Source of the DNA: AP-15 sp963812675
Lineage (GTDB): Bacteria > Pseudomonadota > Alphaproteobacteria > ATCC43930 > CGMCC-115725
DNA length: 64,000 nt
Reading direction: 5' to 3'
Assembly: GCA_963812675.1 (NCBI GenBank)
Contig: CAWEWR010000026.1
Coordinates: forward strand, 68,356 to 132,355
Part shown: positions 1-8,712 of the stretch, in pieces
Position numbering within the stretch: the first letter of the stretch is position 1
Layout of the letters: each line of letters opens with the position of its first letter
The notes under the pieces: generated by a model
What the model was told of the DNA's origin: nothing
Databases searched by the model: none
What the model saw: only the letters and a program-made list of their open reading frames with translations
Program-made: the position numbers and the translations under genes

Positions 1-906
1 AATTTCGCCGGGGACCCGAACTTTCGTGTGCCTCGGGTCGATTGGCTGCGCACCGGCCGAACCGTCTTGACGATCGAGCGGATCACCGGGATCCGCATCG
101 ACGATAAGACGGCGCTCCTCGCCGCCGGGCATCGTATCCAAGATGTGTTGCATAAAGCCGCCGCAGCCTTTTTCAACCAGGTCTTCCGCGACGGCTTTTT
201 TCACGCCGACCTCCACCCCGGAAACATGTTCGTCGACGCCGATGGCGCGATCGCCGTTGTCGATTTCGGCATCATGGGGCGCCTCGATCGCGATACCCGC
301 TTCTACCTCGCGGATATGCTGATCGGCTTTCTCTCGGGAGATTACCGCCGGGTGGCGGAAGTTCATTTCGCAGCCGGGTACGTGCCGGCGGGCCGGTCCA
401 TCGACGCCTTCACGCAAGCGTGCAGGTCGATCGGCGAACCCATCCTCGGCAAACCGCTGCAGGAGATCTCGGTCGCCCGCCTGCTCGCGCAGCTCTTCGA
501 GATCACCGAGCAGTTCGACATGGAAACCCAGCCGCAGCTTTTGCTGTTGCAGAAGACCATGGTCGTGATCGAGGGCGTCGGACGTCGTCTCGACCCCGAG
601 ATCAACATCTGGGCTCTGGCGCAGCCGCTGATCGAAGAATGGATGCGCGACAATCGCGGGCTCGAAGCCAGACTCCGCCTGGGCCTGGAGACAGTAGCCG
701 ATCTCATCGAACGCGTCCCGCGGCTGGTGCGAAGCCTTGATGCAATGATTGCCGATTGGTCGCGCGAAGGGATTGTGATGCACGCCGAAACTTTGGCGAT
801 TCAGGCCGCCCATCGTGCCCGGCATCTGGCCCTCGTAATAGTGCCGGTGTGGATCACAGCGTTGGCTTTAGCTGGGATCGCCGTCGCGCTCCTACTCGGG
901 AGGTAG
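1..906 (+). CDS. ubiB: UbiB/ABC1 family atypical kinase-like protein, C-terminal part
   Basis: The reading frame is open from base 1, so the gene starts outside the window. The visible ~300 residues hold the second half of an ABC1/UbiB fold: the catalytic loop HADLHPGN, then the metal-binding VVDFG segment, a helical region, and a hydrophobic C-terminus (last ~25 residues) that should anchor it in the membrane. UbiB proteins bind ATP and support ubiquinone biosynthesis by helping lipid intermediates reach the Coq/Ubi enzymes. Placement immediately before coaBC and dut is the usual alphaproteobacterial order and supports true UbiB rather than a distant ABC1 paralogue. Confidence 0.9.
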   Translation, partial: NFAGDPNFRVPRVDWLRTGRTVLTIERITGIRIDDKTALLAAGHRIQDVLHKAAAAFFNQVFRDGFFHADLHPGNMFVDADGAIAVVDFGIMGRLDRDTRFYLADMLIGFLSGDYRRVAEVHFAAGYVPAGRSIDAFTQACRSIGEPILGKPLQEISVARLLAQLFEITEQFDMETQPQLLLLQKTMVVIEGVGRRLDPEINIWALAQPLIEEWMRDNRGLEARLRLGLETVADLIERVPRLVRSLDAMIADWSREGIVMHAETLAIQAAHRARHLALVIVPVWITALALAGIAVALLLGR

Positions 907-975
907 CGATAGCTCTCGCCCTTGCCGCCGGGCAGTATCATATTGACCTCGGCTGAATTGGATCGGAGAGCCGAC

Positions 976-2184
976 TTGCTTCAAGACCGGCGCATTCTGC
1001 TGATCATCTCGGGCGGGATTGCCGCCTATAAGAGCCTCGACTTGATCCGCCGGCTGCGCGAGCGCGGCGCCGCAGTCCGCTGCATCATGACCGCTGCGGC
1101 AAAGCATTTTGTGACACCGCTGTCGGTTGCCTCGCTGAGCGAGGACAAGGTCTATGACGACCTCTGGTCGCTGACCGACGAAAGCGAGATGGGCCATATC
1201 CGGCTGTCGCGGGAGGCTGATCTCGTGGTGGTGGCGCCGGCGAGCGCCGATCTGATCGCCCGCATGGCGGCGGGGCTCGCCGATGACCTGGCCACGACCG
1301 CCCTTCTCGCGTCCGACAAACCGGTGCTGATCGCCCCGACAATGAATCTGATGATGTGGGCGCATCCGGCGACCCAGGCGAACCTCGCGACGCTCGATGC
1401 GCGGGGGGTCGTGCGCGTCGGACCGGGCTCGGGTGAACTGGCCTGCGGCGAAGTCGGGTCTGGCCGTATGTCTGAGCCGCTGGAGATCATCGCAGCGATC
1501 GAGCACGTGCTGGCTGGCGATAAAAGGCTAGCCGGAAAGCGGGCGGTGGTGACCAGCGGACCGACCCGCGAGCCGATCGATCCGGTGCGCTACATCTCGA
1601 ACCATTCCTCGGGCAAGCAGGGCCATGCCATCGCAGCAGCCTTGGCCGCGCTCGGCGCCGAGACCGTGCTCGTTTCCGGACCGACGCACGAGCCCTCGCC
1701 GGCCGGGGTCAAGCTCGTGCCGGTCGAGACCGCGGCGGAAATGCTCGCCGCCTGCGAAGCCGCGCTCCCGGTCGACGTGGCGGTGATGGCGGCGGCTGTT
1801 GCGGATTGGCGCGTCGAGGGCGCCACCCTCCACAAGCTGAAAAAGGACGGGGGCGGCCCGCCGGTGCTCCGGCTTGCCGAGAACCCGGACATCCTGTCCC
1901 GCATCGCGCAGCGCGGCAACGATCGGCCCGCTCTCGTCATCGGCTTTGCGGCGGAGACCGACGACGTTGTCGAGAACGCCCGCCTGAAGTTGAAACGCAA
2001 GCAATGCGACTGGATTCTCGCTAATGATGTCTCGCCGGGAACCGGCACCTTCGGCGGCGACCGCAACACGATCCACCTGGTGGAGGCGGCGGGTGTGGAA
2101 GACTGGCCCATCATGACAAAGCGAGAAGTCGCCGCTCGATTGGCTGATCGCATAGCCGGATTGCTGGGGCGTCAGCGAGCGTGA
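976..2184 (+). CDS. coaBC: Bifunctional phosphopantothenoylcysteine decarboxylase / phosphopantothenate-cysteine ligase
   Basis: 402 residues. It catalyses two consecutive steps of coenzyme A synthesis: CTP-dependent joining of cysteine to 4'-phosphopantothenate, then FMN-dependent decarboxylation. The N-terminal CoaC half shows the flavoprotein start ISGGIAAYKSLDLIRRL, the PTMNLMMW segment (usually PAMN) and the LACGEVGSGRM active-site loop. The C-terminal CoaB half shows TSGPTREPIDPVRYISN and the lysine-rich KLKKDG. The TTG at 976 is preferred because GGAGAG lies just upstream and the protein then begins directly at the flavin fold; an upstream TTG at 922 would add 18 residues. It ends 4 bp before dut, so the two are probably cotranscribed. 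Confidence 0.95.
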   Translation: MLQDRRILLIISGGIAAYKSLDLIRRLRERGAAVRCIMTAAAKHFVTPLSVASLSEDKVYDDLWSLTDESEMGHIRLSREADLVVVAPASADLIARMAAGLADDLATTALLASDKPVLIAPTMNLMMWAHPATQANLATLDARGVVRVGPGSGELACGEVGSGRMSEPLEIIAAIEHVLAGDKRLAGKRAVVTSGPTREPIDPVRYISNHSSGKQGHAIAAALAALGAETVLVSGPTHEPSPAGVKLVPVETAAEMLAACEAALPVDVAVMAAAVADWRVEGATLHKLKKDGGGPPVLRLAENPDILSRIAQRGNDRPALVIGFAAETDDVVENARLKLKRKQCDWILANDVSPGTGTFGGDRNTIHLVEAAGVEDWPIMTKREVAARLADRIAGLLGRQRA

Positions 2185-2188
2185 CGCC

Positions 2189-2683
2189 GTGAAGGTCGAG
2201 CTGAAAATCCTCGACCCTCGGCTGCCCGGCTGGGGGTTCCCGAGCCGAGGGTCGCGCTTAGCGGCAGGGCTGGATCTCCACGCCTGTATCGACGGTCCGC
2301 TCTTTCTGCAGCCGCAGGCGCCCGCCACCCTGATCTCCGCCGGCATCGCCTTTCGCATTGGCGACCCCGAGTGGTGTGCGCTCGTGCTGCCGCGCTCCGG
2401 GCTCGGCCACAGTCGGGGCTTGGTTCTCGGCAATGCGATCGGCGTGATCGATGCGGATTACGAAGGGCCGTGCCTCATTTCTGCATGGAACCGCAATCCT
2501 GTAGAGGGCGGCGAGGCGATCGAGATCCGCCCGGGGGACCGGATCGCGCAGCTGGTCTTTACCCGTATCACACGGCCGGAATTTGTCGTCGTGCCGTCGT
2601 TTTCGGGTGCGGGGGGCCGACAGGAGGCCGGATTCGGTTCGACCGGCGTCGAGGCCGCTTGTCCCGATCCGCTTCCGGGGTGA
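2189..2683 (+). CDS. dut: Deoxyuridine 5'-triphosphate nucleotidohydrolase
   Basis: 164 residues, GTG start. It hydrolyses dUTP to dUMP and pyrophosphate, keeping uracil out of DNA and feeding thymidylate synthesis. All trimeric dUTPase motifs are present: AGLDLHA, LPRSGLGHSRGL, GVIDADYEGP (motif 3 with the catalytic Asp), RPGDRIAQLVF, and the C-terminal flexible arm in the form AGFGSTG (GGFGSTG is usual). It follows coaBC within 5 bp. The C-terminus runs ~12 residues beyond the arm, which is unremarkable. Confidence 0.95.
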   Translation: MKVELKILDPRLPGWGFPSRGSRLAAGLDLHACIDGPLFLQPQAPATLISAGIAFRIGDPEWCALVLPRSGLGHSRGLVLGNAIGVIDADYEGPCLISAWNRNPVEGGEAIEIRPGDRIAQLVFTRITRPEFVVVPSFSGAGGRQEAGFGSTGVEAACPDPLPG

Positions 2684-2722
2684 CAATCCTAGCAACCAGC
2701 CCCGGTATCACGGGGTGGCGGT

Positions 2723-3187
2723 ATGGAAAGCATGATTCGCTTAACCAAGAAACTGCTTTTCGCCATCGAGGCCGTGCTCGACATCGCTTACAATGGCGGT
2801 CACGCGCCGGTGCGTTCATCCGAGATTACCGAGCGCCAAGGCATTCCCCGCCGTTATCTGGAACCGGTGCTGCAGGAGCTGGTGCGGCACAAGATCCTTC
2901 TCGGGATCCGGGGCCCGAGCGGCGGCTACAAACTCGCCCGCGAGCGGCGGCGCATCAGCCTCGGCGACATCGTGCGCACGTTGCGTGGGCTCGAGACGGC
3001 GGAAGATCCGATTACCGACCTGGCCGGCAGCGCGCTCGGTCATCAGATTGTGCGCCCGCTGTGGCTCGACCTTCAGGAGGAGATGATGAAGCGGCTCGAC
3101 TCGCTAACCCTCGATGAGCTGTGTGGTCGCGCGCACCGGGCCGGCATCGCCGGCCGCGCCGCCGAATACACCGATTTCGAGATTTGA
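2723..3187 (+). CDS. Rrf2-family transcriptional regulator
   Basis: 154 residues. The N-terminal ~85 residues are an Rrf2 winged helix: LTKKLLFAIEAVLDIAYN, the recognition region IPRRYLEPVLQELVRHK, and the wing GIRGPSGGYKLARERRRISL. IscR/NsrR-type Fe-S regulators carry three cysteines in the middle; here only one Cys remains, near the C-terminus, so a [2Fe-2S] cluster is unlikely. The gene lies 64 bp before cysK on the same strand. By analogy with CymR-type Rrf2 proteins that control sulfur metabolism, it may regulate the downstream cysteine genes; this is inferred from context. An in-frame ATG three codons in is an alternative start. Confidence 0.85.
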   Translation: MESMIRLTKKLLFAIEAVLDIAYNGGHAPVRSSEITERQGIPRRYLEPVLQELVRHKILLGIRGPSGGYKLARERRRISLGDIVRTLRGLETAEDPITDLAGSALGHQIVRPLWLDLQEEMMKRLDSLTLDELCGRAHRAGIAGRAAEYTDFEI

Positions 3188-3251
3188 GCGGGCGAGCCTA
3201 GATAATCACAATCGCCTATATCGATTTCGAACCAGCAGAAGGGAACGGCTG

Positions 3252-4229
3252 ATGGATACCGCGACGCGCACCAGAGAGCAGAGCGCCGAGTTTCGCGGCC
3301 GGGTCTATGACAGCATCGCCGACACGATCGGGGCGACCCCGCTTGTCCGCATCCACCGACTCGCTAAAAATGCCGGGGCCAAGGCCGACATTCTGGCGAA
3401 GTGCGAGTTCTTCAATCCGTTCGACTCGGTCAAGGACCGCATCGGGGTCTCGATGATCGCCGCTGCCGAGGCCGCCGGCCGGATAAAGCCCGGCACCGTT
3501 ATGGTCGAGCCGACCTCCGGCAATACCGGGATCGCGCTCGCCTTTGTGTGCGCTGCAAAAGGCTATCGGCTCATTCTGACGATGCCGGACAGCATGTCGG
3601 TCGAACGCCGCAAGATGCTGAAATTGCTCGGCGCCGAACTCGAATTGACCCCGGCCGCGCAAGGCATGCGCGGCGCCATCGCCAAGGCCGAGGAGATCGT
3701 CGGATCGCTGCCCGACGCATTCATCCCTCAGCAGTTTCAGAACCCGGCGAACCCCGAGATTCATCGCCGCACCACAGCCGAGGAAATCTGGAAGGATACC
3801 GGCGGCGCCGTCGACGTGGTGGTCAGCGGGGTCGGCACCGGGGGCACCTTGACAGGCGTCGGCTCGGTATTGAAGCCGCGCAAGCCCGGTCTGAAAATGA
3901 TCGCCGTCGAGCCCGAGGACAGCGCGGTGCTGTCGGGCGGACCTCCGGGTTCCCACCGAATCCAGGGGATCGGCGCCGGCTTCATCCCGGATATTCTCGA
4001 CACCAGCCTGATCGACGAGATCGTCCGGATCGGCAATGACACTGCCATAAACTGCGCGCGGGAGGCTGCTCGGCTCGAAGGCCTCGCGGTCGGGATCTCG
4101 TCCGGGGCGGCGCTCGCTGCCGCTCTCGAAGTCGGCGCGCGGTCCGAAATGGCGGGCAAGACGATCGTCGTCGTGTTGCCCGATTTCGCCGAGCGTTACC
4201 TTTCGACCGTGCTGTTCGACGGGATCTGA
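3252..4229 (+). CDS. cysK: Cysteine synthase (O-acetylserine sulfhydrylase)
   Basis: 325 residues. A PLP enzyme that makes L-cysteine from O-acetylserine and sulfide. Visible are the PLP-lysine region NPFDSVKDRIG, the substrate loop EPTSGNTGIAL, the phosphate-binding loop GVGTGGTLTGVG, and GISSGAALAAAL near the C-terminus. The ATG at 3252 is chosen because AAGGGAACGG precedes it and the protein then starts just ahead of the conserved IGATPLVRI; the open frame extends upstream only into the Rrf2 gene. It is followed 8 bp later by the MoeB-like gene, suggesting one sulfur-related operon. CysM-type specificity cannot be excluded. Confidence 0.93.
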   Translation: MDTATRTREQSAEFRGRVYDSIADTIGATPLVRIHRLAKNAGAKADILAKCEFFNPFDSVKDRIGVSMIAAAEAAGRIKPGTVMVEPTSGNTGIALAFVCAAKGYRLILTMPDSMSVERRKMLKLLGAELELTPAAQGMRGAIAKAEEIVGSLPDAFIPQQFQNPANPEIHRRTTAEEIWKDTGGAVDVVVSGVGTGGTLTGVGSVLKPRKPGLKMIAVEPEDSAVLSGGPPGSHRIQGIGAGFIPDILDTSLIDEIVRIGNDTAINCAREAARLEGLAVGISSGAALAAALEVGARSEMAGKTIVVVLPDFAERYLSTVLFDGI

Positions 4230-4237
4230 GGCGCCCG

Positions 4238-4993
4238 ATGGAGCTAACCGAGGAGCAGTTTCAGCGCTATGCCCGGCATCTGATCCTCGATGAAGTGGGT
4301 GAGGAGGGGCAGGTCCGGCTCTTGTCCTCGCGCGTTCTCGTTGTCGGCGCCGGCGGGCTCGGGTCACCGTTGCTGCTGTATCTCGCTGCCGCCGGGGTCG
4401 GGACGCTCGGCATCACCGATGCCGACCGGGTCGACCTGACTAATCTGCAACGCCAGATCGTGCACGCGACCGACCGTATCGGCGCGCTCAAAGTCGACAG
4501 CGCCCGGCACACACTCGCCGCGGTCAACCCCGGCGTGCGGGTCGAAACCCACCGGCTGCGACTCGGCCCGGACAATGCCGAGGCGCTGATCCGCGACTAC
4601 GACCTCGTCGCCGACGGCAGCGACAATTTCGAGACGCGCTACCTGCTGACCGATCTTTGCTGTCACCTCGAAAAGCCTTTGGTAGCGGCGGCGCTGTCTC
4701 CGTTCGAAGGCCAACTCTCGACCTTCAAGCCGTATCTCGGTCCCGGTCACCCCTGCTACCGCTGCCTGTTCCGCGACCCGCCGCCGCCCGACCTCGTGCC
4801 GCGCTGCGAGACCGCCGGCATTCTCGGCGCGGTTGCCGGCGTGCTCGGCACATTGCAGGCCGTCGAGGTGCTGAAGGAGCTCCTGCAGCTCGGCGAAAGC
4901 CTCGACGGCACACTTCTGCTCTATGACGCATTGCGCGCCCGTTTCCATTCGATCCGCATCAATAAGGACCCGGACTGCCCGACCTGTTCCTGA
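4238..4993 (+). CDS. moeB: MoeB/ThiF-type adenylyltransferase
   Basis: 251 residues. It activates the C-terminal Gly-Gly of a ubiquitin-like sulfur carrier (MoaD, ThiS or similar) by adenylation. Features: E1-like nucleotide site GAGGLGSPLLLYLAAAGVG, the D-R-V-D-LTNLQRQI segment, zinc-binding CxxC pairs (CYRC and CPTC), and the RCETAGILG loop carrying the conserved cysteine. There is no C-terminal rhodanese domain, so it is MoeB-length rather than MoeZ-length. Its place directly behind cysK suggests a link to cysteine or molybdopterin sulfur transfer; no carrier protein gene is seen nearby. Sequence alone does not separate MoeB from ThiF. Confidence 0.88.
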   Translation: MELTEEQFQRYARHLILDEVGEEGQVRLLSSRVLVVGAGGLGSPLLLYLAAAGVGTLGITDADRVDLTNLQRQIVHATDRIGALKVDSARHTLAAVNPGVRVETHRLRLGPDNAEALIRDYDLVADGSDNFETRYLLTDLCCHLEKPLVAAALSPFEGQLSTFKPYLGPGHPCYRCLFRDPPPPDLVPRCETAGILGAVAGVLGTLQAVEVLKELLQLGESLDGTLLLYDALRARFHSIRINKDPDCPTCS

Positions 4994-5002
4994 TAGGCTG
5001 CC

Positions 5003-5182
5003 ATGGAGCGCGAGAGCAAGCGCATTGCCCACGAGTGGAACCGTGAGATCGAGGCGGAGATCCGCCGCCTTGCCGCACGGCAAGACGAGGGATGGGGCCG
5101 GGTCGTGGTCTGGACCGTGCTGGAGCTGGTCTGGGTGTTGGCAGTGTTTGCCGTCCTCGGTGTTTTCAGCCGGCTGCACTAA
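5003..5182 (+). CDS. Small single-pass membrane protein, unknown function
   Basis: 59 residues, ATG start 9 bp after the moeB stop. The first ~33 residues are charged and helical (ERESKRIAHEWNREIEAEIR), followed by one hydrophobic segment of about 20 residues (VVVWTVLELVWVLAVFAVLG) and a short basic tail. This looks like a type II bitopic inner-membrane protein. It is on the same strand as cysK-moeB and is probably the last gene of that operon; the next gene is convergent. No family is recognised. Confidence 0.6.
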   Translation: MERESKRIAHEWNREIEAEIRRLAARQDEGWGRVVVWTVLELVWVLAVFAVLGVFSRLH

Positions 5183-5218
5183 AGATCGAAGTAGCGCGGC
5201 AGCGCTCTCGCGCTCCCG

Positions 5219-7345
5219 TCATTCCGCGCCGGCCGCCCGGGTCTCGTTCGGACGGCGGAGCTTTGCGGCGGCCCCGGCGTTTCCTTGTTCTGCCGCTTTC
5301 TCGTACCAGGTGTCGGCCAGCGCAACATCTGCGGCGACCCCTTGGCCAATGTGGTAAAGGTCGCCCAGCTGTAGCTGGGCTTCGGCCAAACCCTGTTCGG
5401 CCGCCAGGCCGCACCAGCGGAAGGCCTCCTCGGCATTTTGCTCTGTGCCTTGGCCCTTCAGCAGCATGACGGCGAGATTGTACTGCGCGTAGCGGTCGCC
5501 CCGCTCGGCCGAGCGGTGATACCATCTGACCGCCTCGGCGAGGTTGCGGACGACTCCGGTGCCGGTGCAATACATTGCCGCCAGTTGGAATTGCGCGCCG
5601 GGATCGCCCTGCTCGGCCGCTTTGCGGAACCACAGCGCCGCTGCTGCCGTGTCGCGGGGAACCCGATGCCCGTTCAGGCAATTCCACGCGAGAAGCCGCT
5701 GGGCTTCGAGATTGCCGGCCTCGGCGGCGGAGCGGTAGCAGTGCATTGCCGCGCCCTCTTCGGGCGGTTCGAGATGACCTTGCGCATAGAAGTGTCCGAG
5801 CTGGAGGAGGGCAGGGGGGTGACCCGAATCGGCGGCTTGCCGGATCAATGATGCGGCGGCGGCGAAGTCCTGGTCGACGCCTTCGCCGCGCGCGTAAAGG
5901 ATGCCGAGAGCGGTTTGAGCTTCGGGGTCGCCGGCCTCGGTTGCTTGGCGCAGCCACGCTACCCCGGCATCCGGGTCGCGCGCGACGCCCTCGCCGCCGA
6001 GATAAAGATATCCGAGGCGGAGCTGGGCGATTGCGACGCCTTGCTCGGCCGCTTGGCGGTACCACTCGGCCGCCTTCTCTGCGTCGCGCTCGACGCCGGT
6101 CCCTTGCAAGAGAAAGGCCGCGATATTGACTTGGGCGGCGGCAATGCCTTGCTCGGCGGCCTTTCCAAACCACTTGGCGGCCTGGCCGAGCTCCTGCGCG
6201 ACGCCGTCGCCGCGCGCGTAGAGCCGCCCGAGACCGAACTGCGCCTCGGCATTGCCGGTTTCGGCGGCGTCGCGATACCATCTTGCCGCCTCGATCGTGT
6301 TCGGCACTGCGGCTTCGTCGGTCTCGTACATTTGGGCGAGACGCAGCATCGCCGGTACAAGATTTTGCCGCGCCGCCTGACGTAACAAGGTTTCGGCGGC
6401 GCGCTCGTCGCGCGGCTGGGCGCGGCCGTCCAGAGTGAGCAGCGCCAGATTGTACTGTGCCCGCGCATTGCCTTGCTCGGCGGCTTTGGCAAACCATTCC
6501 GCCGCTTTGTCGATGTCGCGGCAGACGCCTTGGCCGGAAAGGTACATCAACCCGAGCGCCACTTGCGCCGCGGCATTGCCCTTCCCAGCAGCTTTCTCGT
6601 ACCAACTGGCGGCGGTCGGAAGGTCCCTCTCAACTCCCTGACCATTGGCGTAGAGGATGCCGAGTCCGAGCTCGGCAGCGGCGCTGCCCTGCGCGGCGGC
6701 GAGCGAGTACCAGTGGCGAGCTTCCTGATAATTGCATTCGCAACCGATCCCCCGAGCATGGATCAGCCCGGTATTGGCCTGAGCGTCGGCGATACCCTGT
6801 TCGGCCGCCGCCCGGCTGCAGCGCAATGCCTCGGCAGGATCCGGCGGGACGTCGAACCCATTCGGGAAGAGCAGCGTTCGATTGTGGTCGGCGGCCTCGG
6901 GGTCGCGCTTGGCGGCGGAACCATACCATCGCGCAAAGCTCGACGCATGCCCGTGGTAACCATTGAGATGCAGCAGGCTGAGCTGATGCTGCGCCATCGC
7001 GTGGCCCTGCTCCGCGGCGCGCCGGTACCAGCCGGCGGCATCGGCGAGATTTGCGACAACTCCGTGTCCGCGGGCGTAGAGCAATCCCAGCCGATACGCG
7101 GCCTCGGGATCTTCGCTGGCAGCTGCCTCAGACCATTCCTTCAGGGCTGCGGCGTAATCGCCACGTTCATAAGCATCACCGCCGCGCTCGACGGGAGACC
7201 CAGGCCCGCGAAGTCTCGCATTGAGCCAGGCGATCCTGTTTCGCCCCGCTTGCCCCCACCCTAACCCTCCCCCGCCAGCGGGGGAGGGAAGAGTGGGGGC
7301 GGGAGCCGGGGTCAGCGGCGGCGTGGTTGGGGGCGTCACACTCAC
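5219..7345 (-). CDS. Sel1-repeat (SLR) protein of the type I secretion cluster
   Basis: About 708 residues, nearly all made of ~17 tandem 36-residue Sel1 repeats (pattern A..WY..AAEQG.A.AQ..LG.LY..G.GV..D). Such solenoids act as protein-interaction scaffolds. The GTG at 7345 overlaps the hlyD stop (GTGA), which implies translational coupling; a second GTG lies two codons on. No signal peptide is visible. The first ~35 residues are Pro/Gly-rich and are encoded by a copy of the dispersed palindromic repeat, so the native N-terminus may have been altered. The open frame continues far upstream through hlyD, but that extension is a shadow frame. Its role is inferred from context: an accessory or regulatory partner of the exporter. 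Confidence 0.85.
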   Translation of the reverse strand: MSVTPPTTPPLTPAPAPTLPSPAGGGGLGWGQAGRNRIAWLNARLRGPGSPVERGGDAYERGDYAAALKEWSEAAASEDPEAAYRLGLLYARGHGVVANLADAAGWYRRAAEQGHAMAQHQLSLLHLNGYHGHASSFARWYGSAAKRDPEAADHNRTLLFPNGFDVPPDPAEALRCSRAAAEQGIADAQANTGLIHARGIGCECNYQEARHWYSLAAAQGSAAAELGLGILYANGQGVERDLPTAASWYEKAAGKGNAAAQVALGLMYLSGQGVCRDIDKAAEWFAKAAEQGNARAQYNLALLTLDGRAQPRDERAAETLLRQAARQNLVPAMLRLAQMYETDEAAVPNTIEAARWYRDAAETGNAEAQFGLGRLYARGDGVAQELGQAAKWFGKAAEQGIAAAQVNIAAFLLQGTGVERDAEKAAEWYRQAAEQGVAIAQLRLGYLYLGGEGVARDPDAGVAWLRQATEAGDPEAQTALGILYARGEGVDQDFAAAASLIRQAADSGHPPALLQLGHFYAQGHLEPPEEGAAMHCYRSAAEAGNLEAQRLLAWNCLNGHRVPRDTAAAALWFRKAAEQGDPGAQFQLAAMYCTGTGVVRNLAEAVRWYHRSAERGDRYAQYNLAVMLLKGQGTEQNAEEAFRWCGLAAEQGLAEAQLQLGDLYHIGQGVAADVALADTWYEKAAEQGNAGAAAKLRRPNETRAAGAE
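7256..7316. repeat. Dispersed palindromic repeat inside the Sel1 gene
   Basis: A C-rich stretch with a perfect 11-bp inverted repeat (CCCTCCCCCGC at 7265-7275, 2-nt loop, matching arm at 7278-7288) in the context CCCCCACCCTAACCCTCC. The same core occurs in the intergenic element at 63416-63450. Here it is translated as the N-terminal part of the Sel1 protein. Confidence 0.75.
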
Positions 7346-8712
7346 GGCTCGCGCATCGCTTCGTTTACGCTTCGGATCACGCCTTTCAGCACGTACATGA
7401 AGACCGAGCGCGACCCGACGCTGATGTCGGCGGTCAGGGTCATGCCAGGCACCAGCCTGAAGCTGTCCGGCACCGCGTTGAGTTTGACTTCGGTCAGCGC
7501 AATGCGTGCCTTGTAATAGGACTCGACGGCGCTGCCGTTGTCGTCCTGCGAAAAGGCGCCCTCGCTGATCCAGCGCACGTAACCCGAAACGGTGCCGTGC
7601 TCGACAAAGCTGAACGGGTCGAGCTTCACCGTGGCGGTGTCGCCCGGGCGGACAAAGCCGATTTCGCGCGTCGCGATGTGTACCTCCGCCTCGACCGGCG
7701 AATGCAGCGGGGCGAGCGTTATGAGCGGATCGCCCTCCTTCAGAACCGAGCCGACCGACAGTTTCGCGAGTTTCAAGACGACCGCGTCGTCCGTTGCCTC
7801 GAGGCGCACCAGATCCTGGTGCCTTGACGCTTTGACCAGCTGCTGTCGAGCGGTGTCCAACGCATTCCGCGCCGTTACCAGCTCCTGGCTGACCTGTCCC
7901 GACCATTGCTCGACAAAGGCGTCGCGATTGGCGATCGTAGAAGCGAGCTGGTGCTCGTTTTCGACGAGGGCGTTGCGGTCGAAATCCTGGGTCCGCAGAA
8001 TTTCGAGGCGCTGATCTGTCGCGGTCAGGAGATTGAGGCGGCTGCCAATCTCTTTGGCCGCCAAATTAGCCCGCATACCTTCGATTTCCTGTGAGATTTT
8101 TACCCGGTCTTCATAATGGGCGAGGTCGTCCTTGAGCTTGCGGATCGTCGCCTTGTTTTGCGCGATCTGCTCGTCATAGGCGCGCAGCTGCGCCTCGAAC
8201 TGGCCTTTGCGCTGCACGTAATACGCCCGCTGCAGGGTCGTGTAGGCCGCCTCCTGCGCGGTTGCCAAAGGCGGGTTGAAATCACGCCGCGCCAGCTCAG
8301 CCTCGGCGCGGGAGATCTGCGGTTCGAGGCTGGCGATCTGCGAGGCTGCCGCGCCAACGTCGGCGGCGGCGAAAGTCGGATCGAGCGTCGCCAAGAGCTG
8401 GCCGCGCCTGACGCGCTCGCCCTCCTGGACATCCAGGCTCTTGATGATCGAGGGATCGAGCGCCTGCAGAACGATGGACGGCTCGGTGGTGACGATCTGG
8501 CCCGCAGACGATGTTACGACCCGGTTGAGGTGCATAAAAAAGCTGATTGCGAGCAGGGAAATAAACAGCCCGGCCAGCATGTGCAGAGTGACCCGCAGCT
8601 GCGCCGGTTCGGCATCCTCCCGGACCTCGCTGACCTCGGACTGAAAGATCCGGATCAGCGCATCGGGCGCCGGGTTACGCCGCAGTGCCGGCGCGAAGCG
8701 GAACAAGCGCAT
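7342..8712 (-). CDS. HlyD-family type I secretion membrane-fusion/adaptor protein
   Basis: 456 residues. It is the periplasmic adaptor joining an inner-membrane ABC exporter to an outer-membrane TolC-like channel. Order: cytoplasmic N-terminus, one transmembrane segment (~residues 45-62, MLAGLFISLLAISFFM), a lipoyl half-motif around LDPSIIKSLDVQEGERVRRGQLLATLDP, a long alpha-helical hairpin (~130-290), the second lipoyl half with VLKLAKLSVGSVLKEGDPL, and the C-terminal beta domain. It overlaps the upstream ABC gene by 38 bp and the downstream Sel1 gene by 4 bp, so the three are one operon. No outer-membrane channel gene is present in the window. Confidence 0.92.
   Translation of the reverse strand: MRLFRFAPALRRNPAPDALIRIFQSEVSEVREDAEPAQLRVTLHMLAGLFISLLAISFFMHLNRVVTSSAGQIVTTEPSIVLQALDPSIIKSLDVQEGERVRRGQLLATLDPTFAAADVGAAASQIASLEPQISRAEAELARRDFNPPLATAQEAAYTTLQRAYYVQRKGQFEAQLRAYDEQIAQNKATIRKLKDDLAHYEDRVKISQEIEGMRANLAAKEIGSRLNLLTATDQRLEILRTQDFDRNALVENEHQLASTIANRDAFVEQWSGQVSQELVTARNALDTARQQLVKASRHQDLVRLEATDDAVVLKLAKLSVGSVLKEGDPLITLAPLHSPVEAEVHIATREIGFVRPGDTATVKLDPFSFVEHGTVSGYVRWISEGAFSQDDNGSAVESYYKARIALTEVKLNAVPDSFRLVPGMTLTADISVGSRSVFMYVLKGVIRSVNEAMREP

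Noticed and set aside
2683..2722. Possible Fe-S regulator site or IscR-type control before the Rrf2 gene
   Set aside because: The gap is only ~40 bp with no dyad I can see, and the protein lacks the Fe-S cysteines.
7346..7906. Upstream extension of the Sel1 reading frame (to ~895 residues)
   Set aside because: It runs through the middle of hlyD in another frame, has no repeat character or signal peptide, and the GTG at 7345 overlapping the hlyD stop is the natural start.
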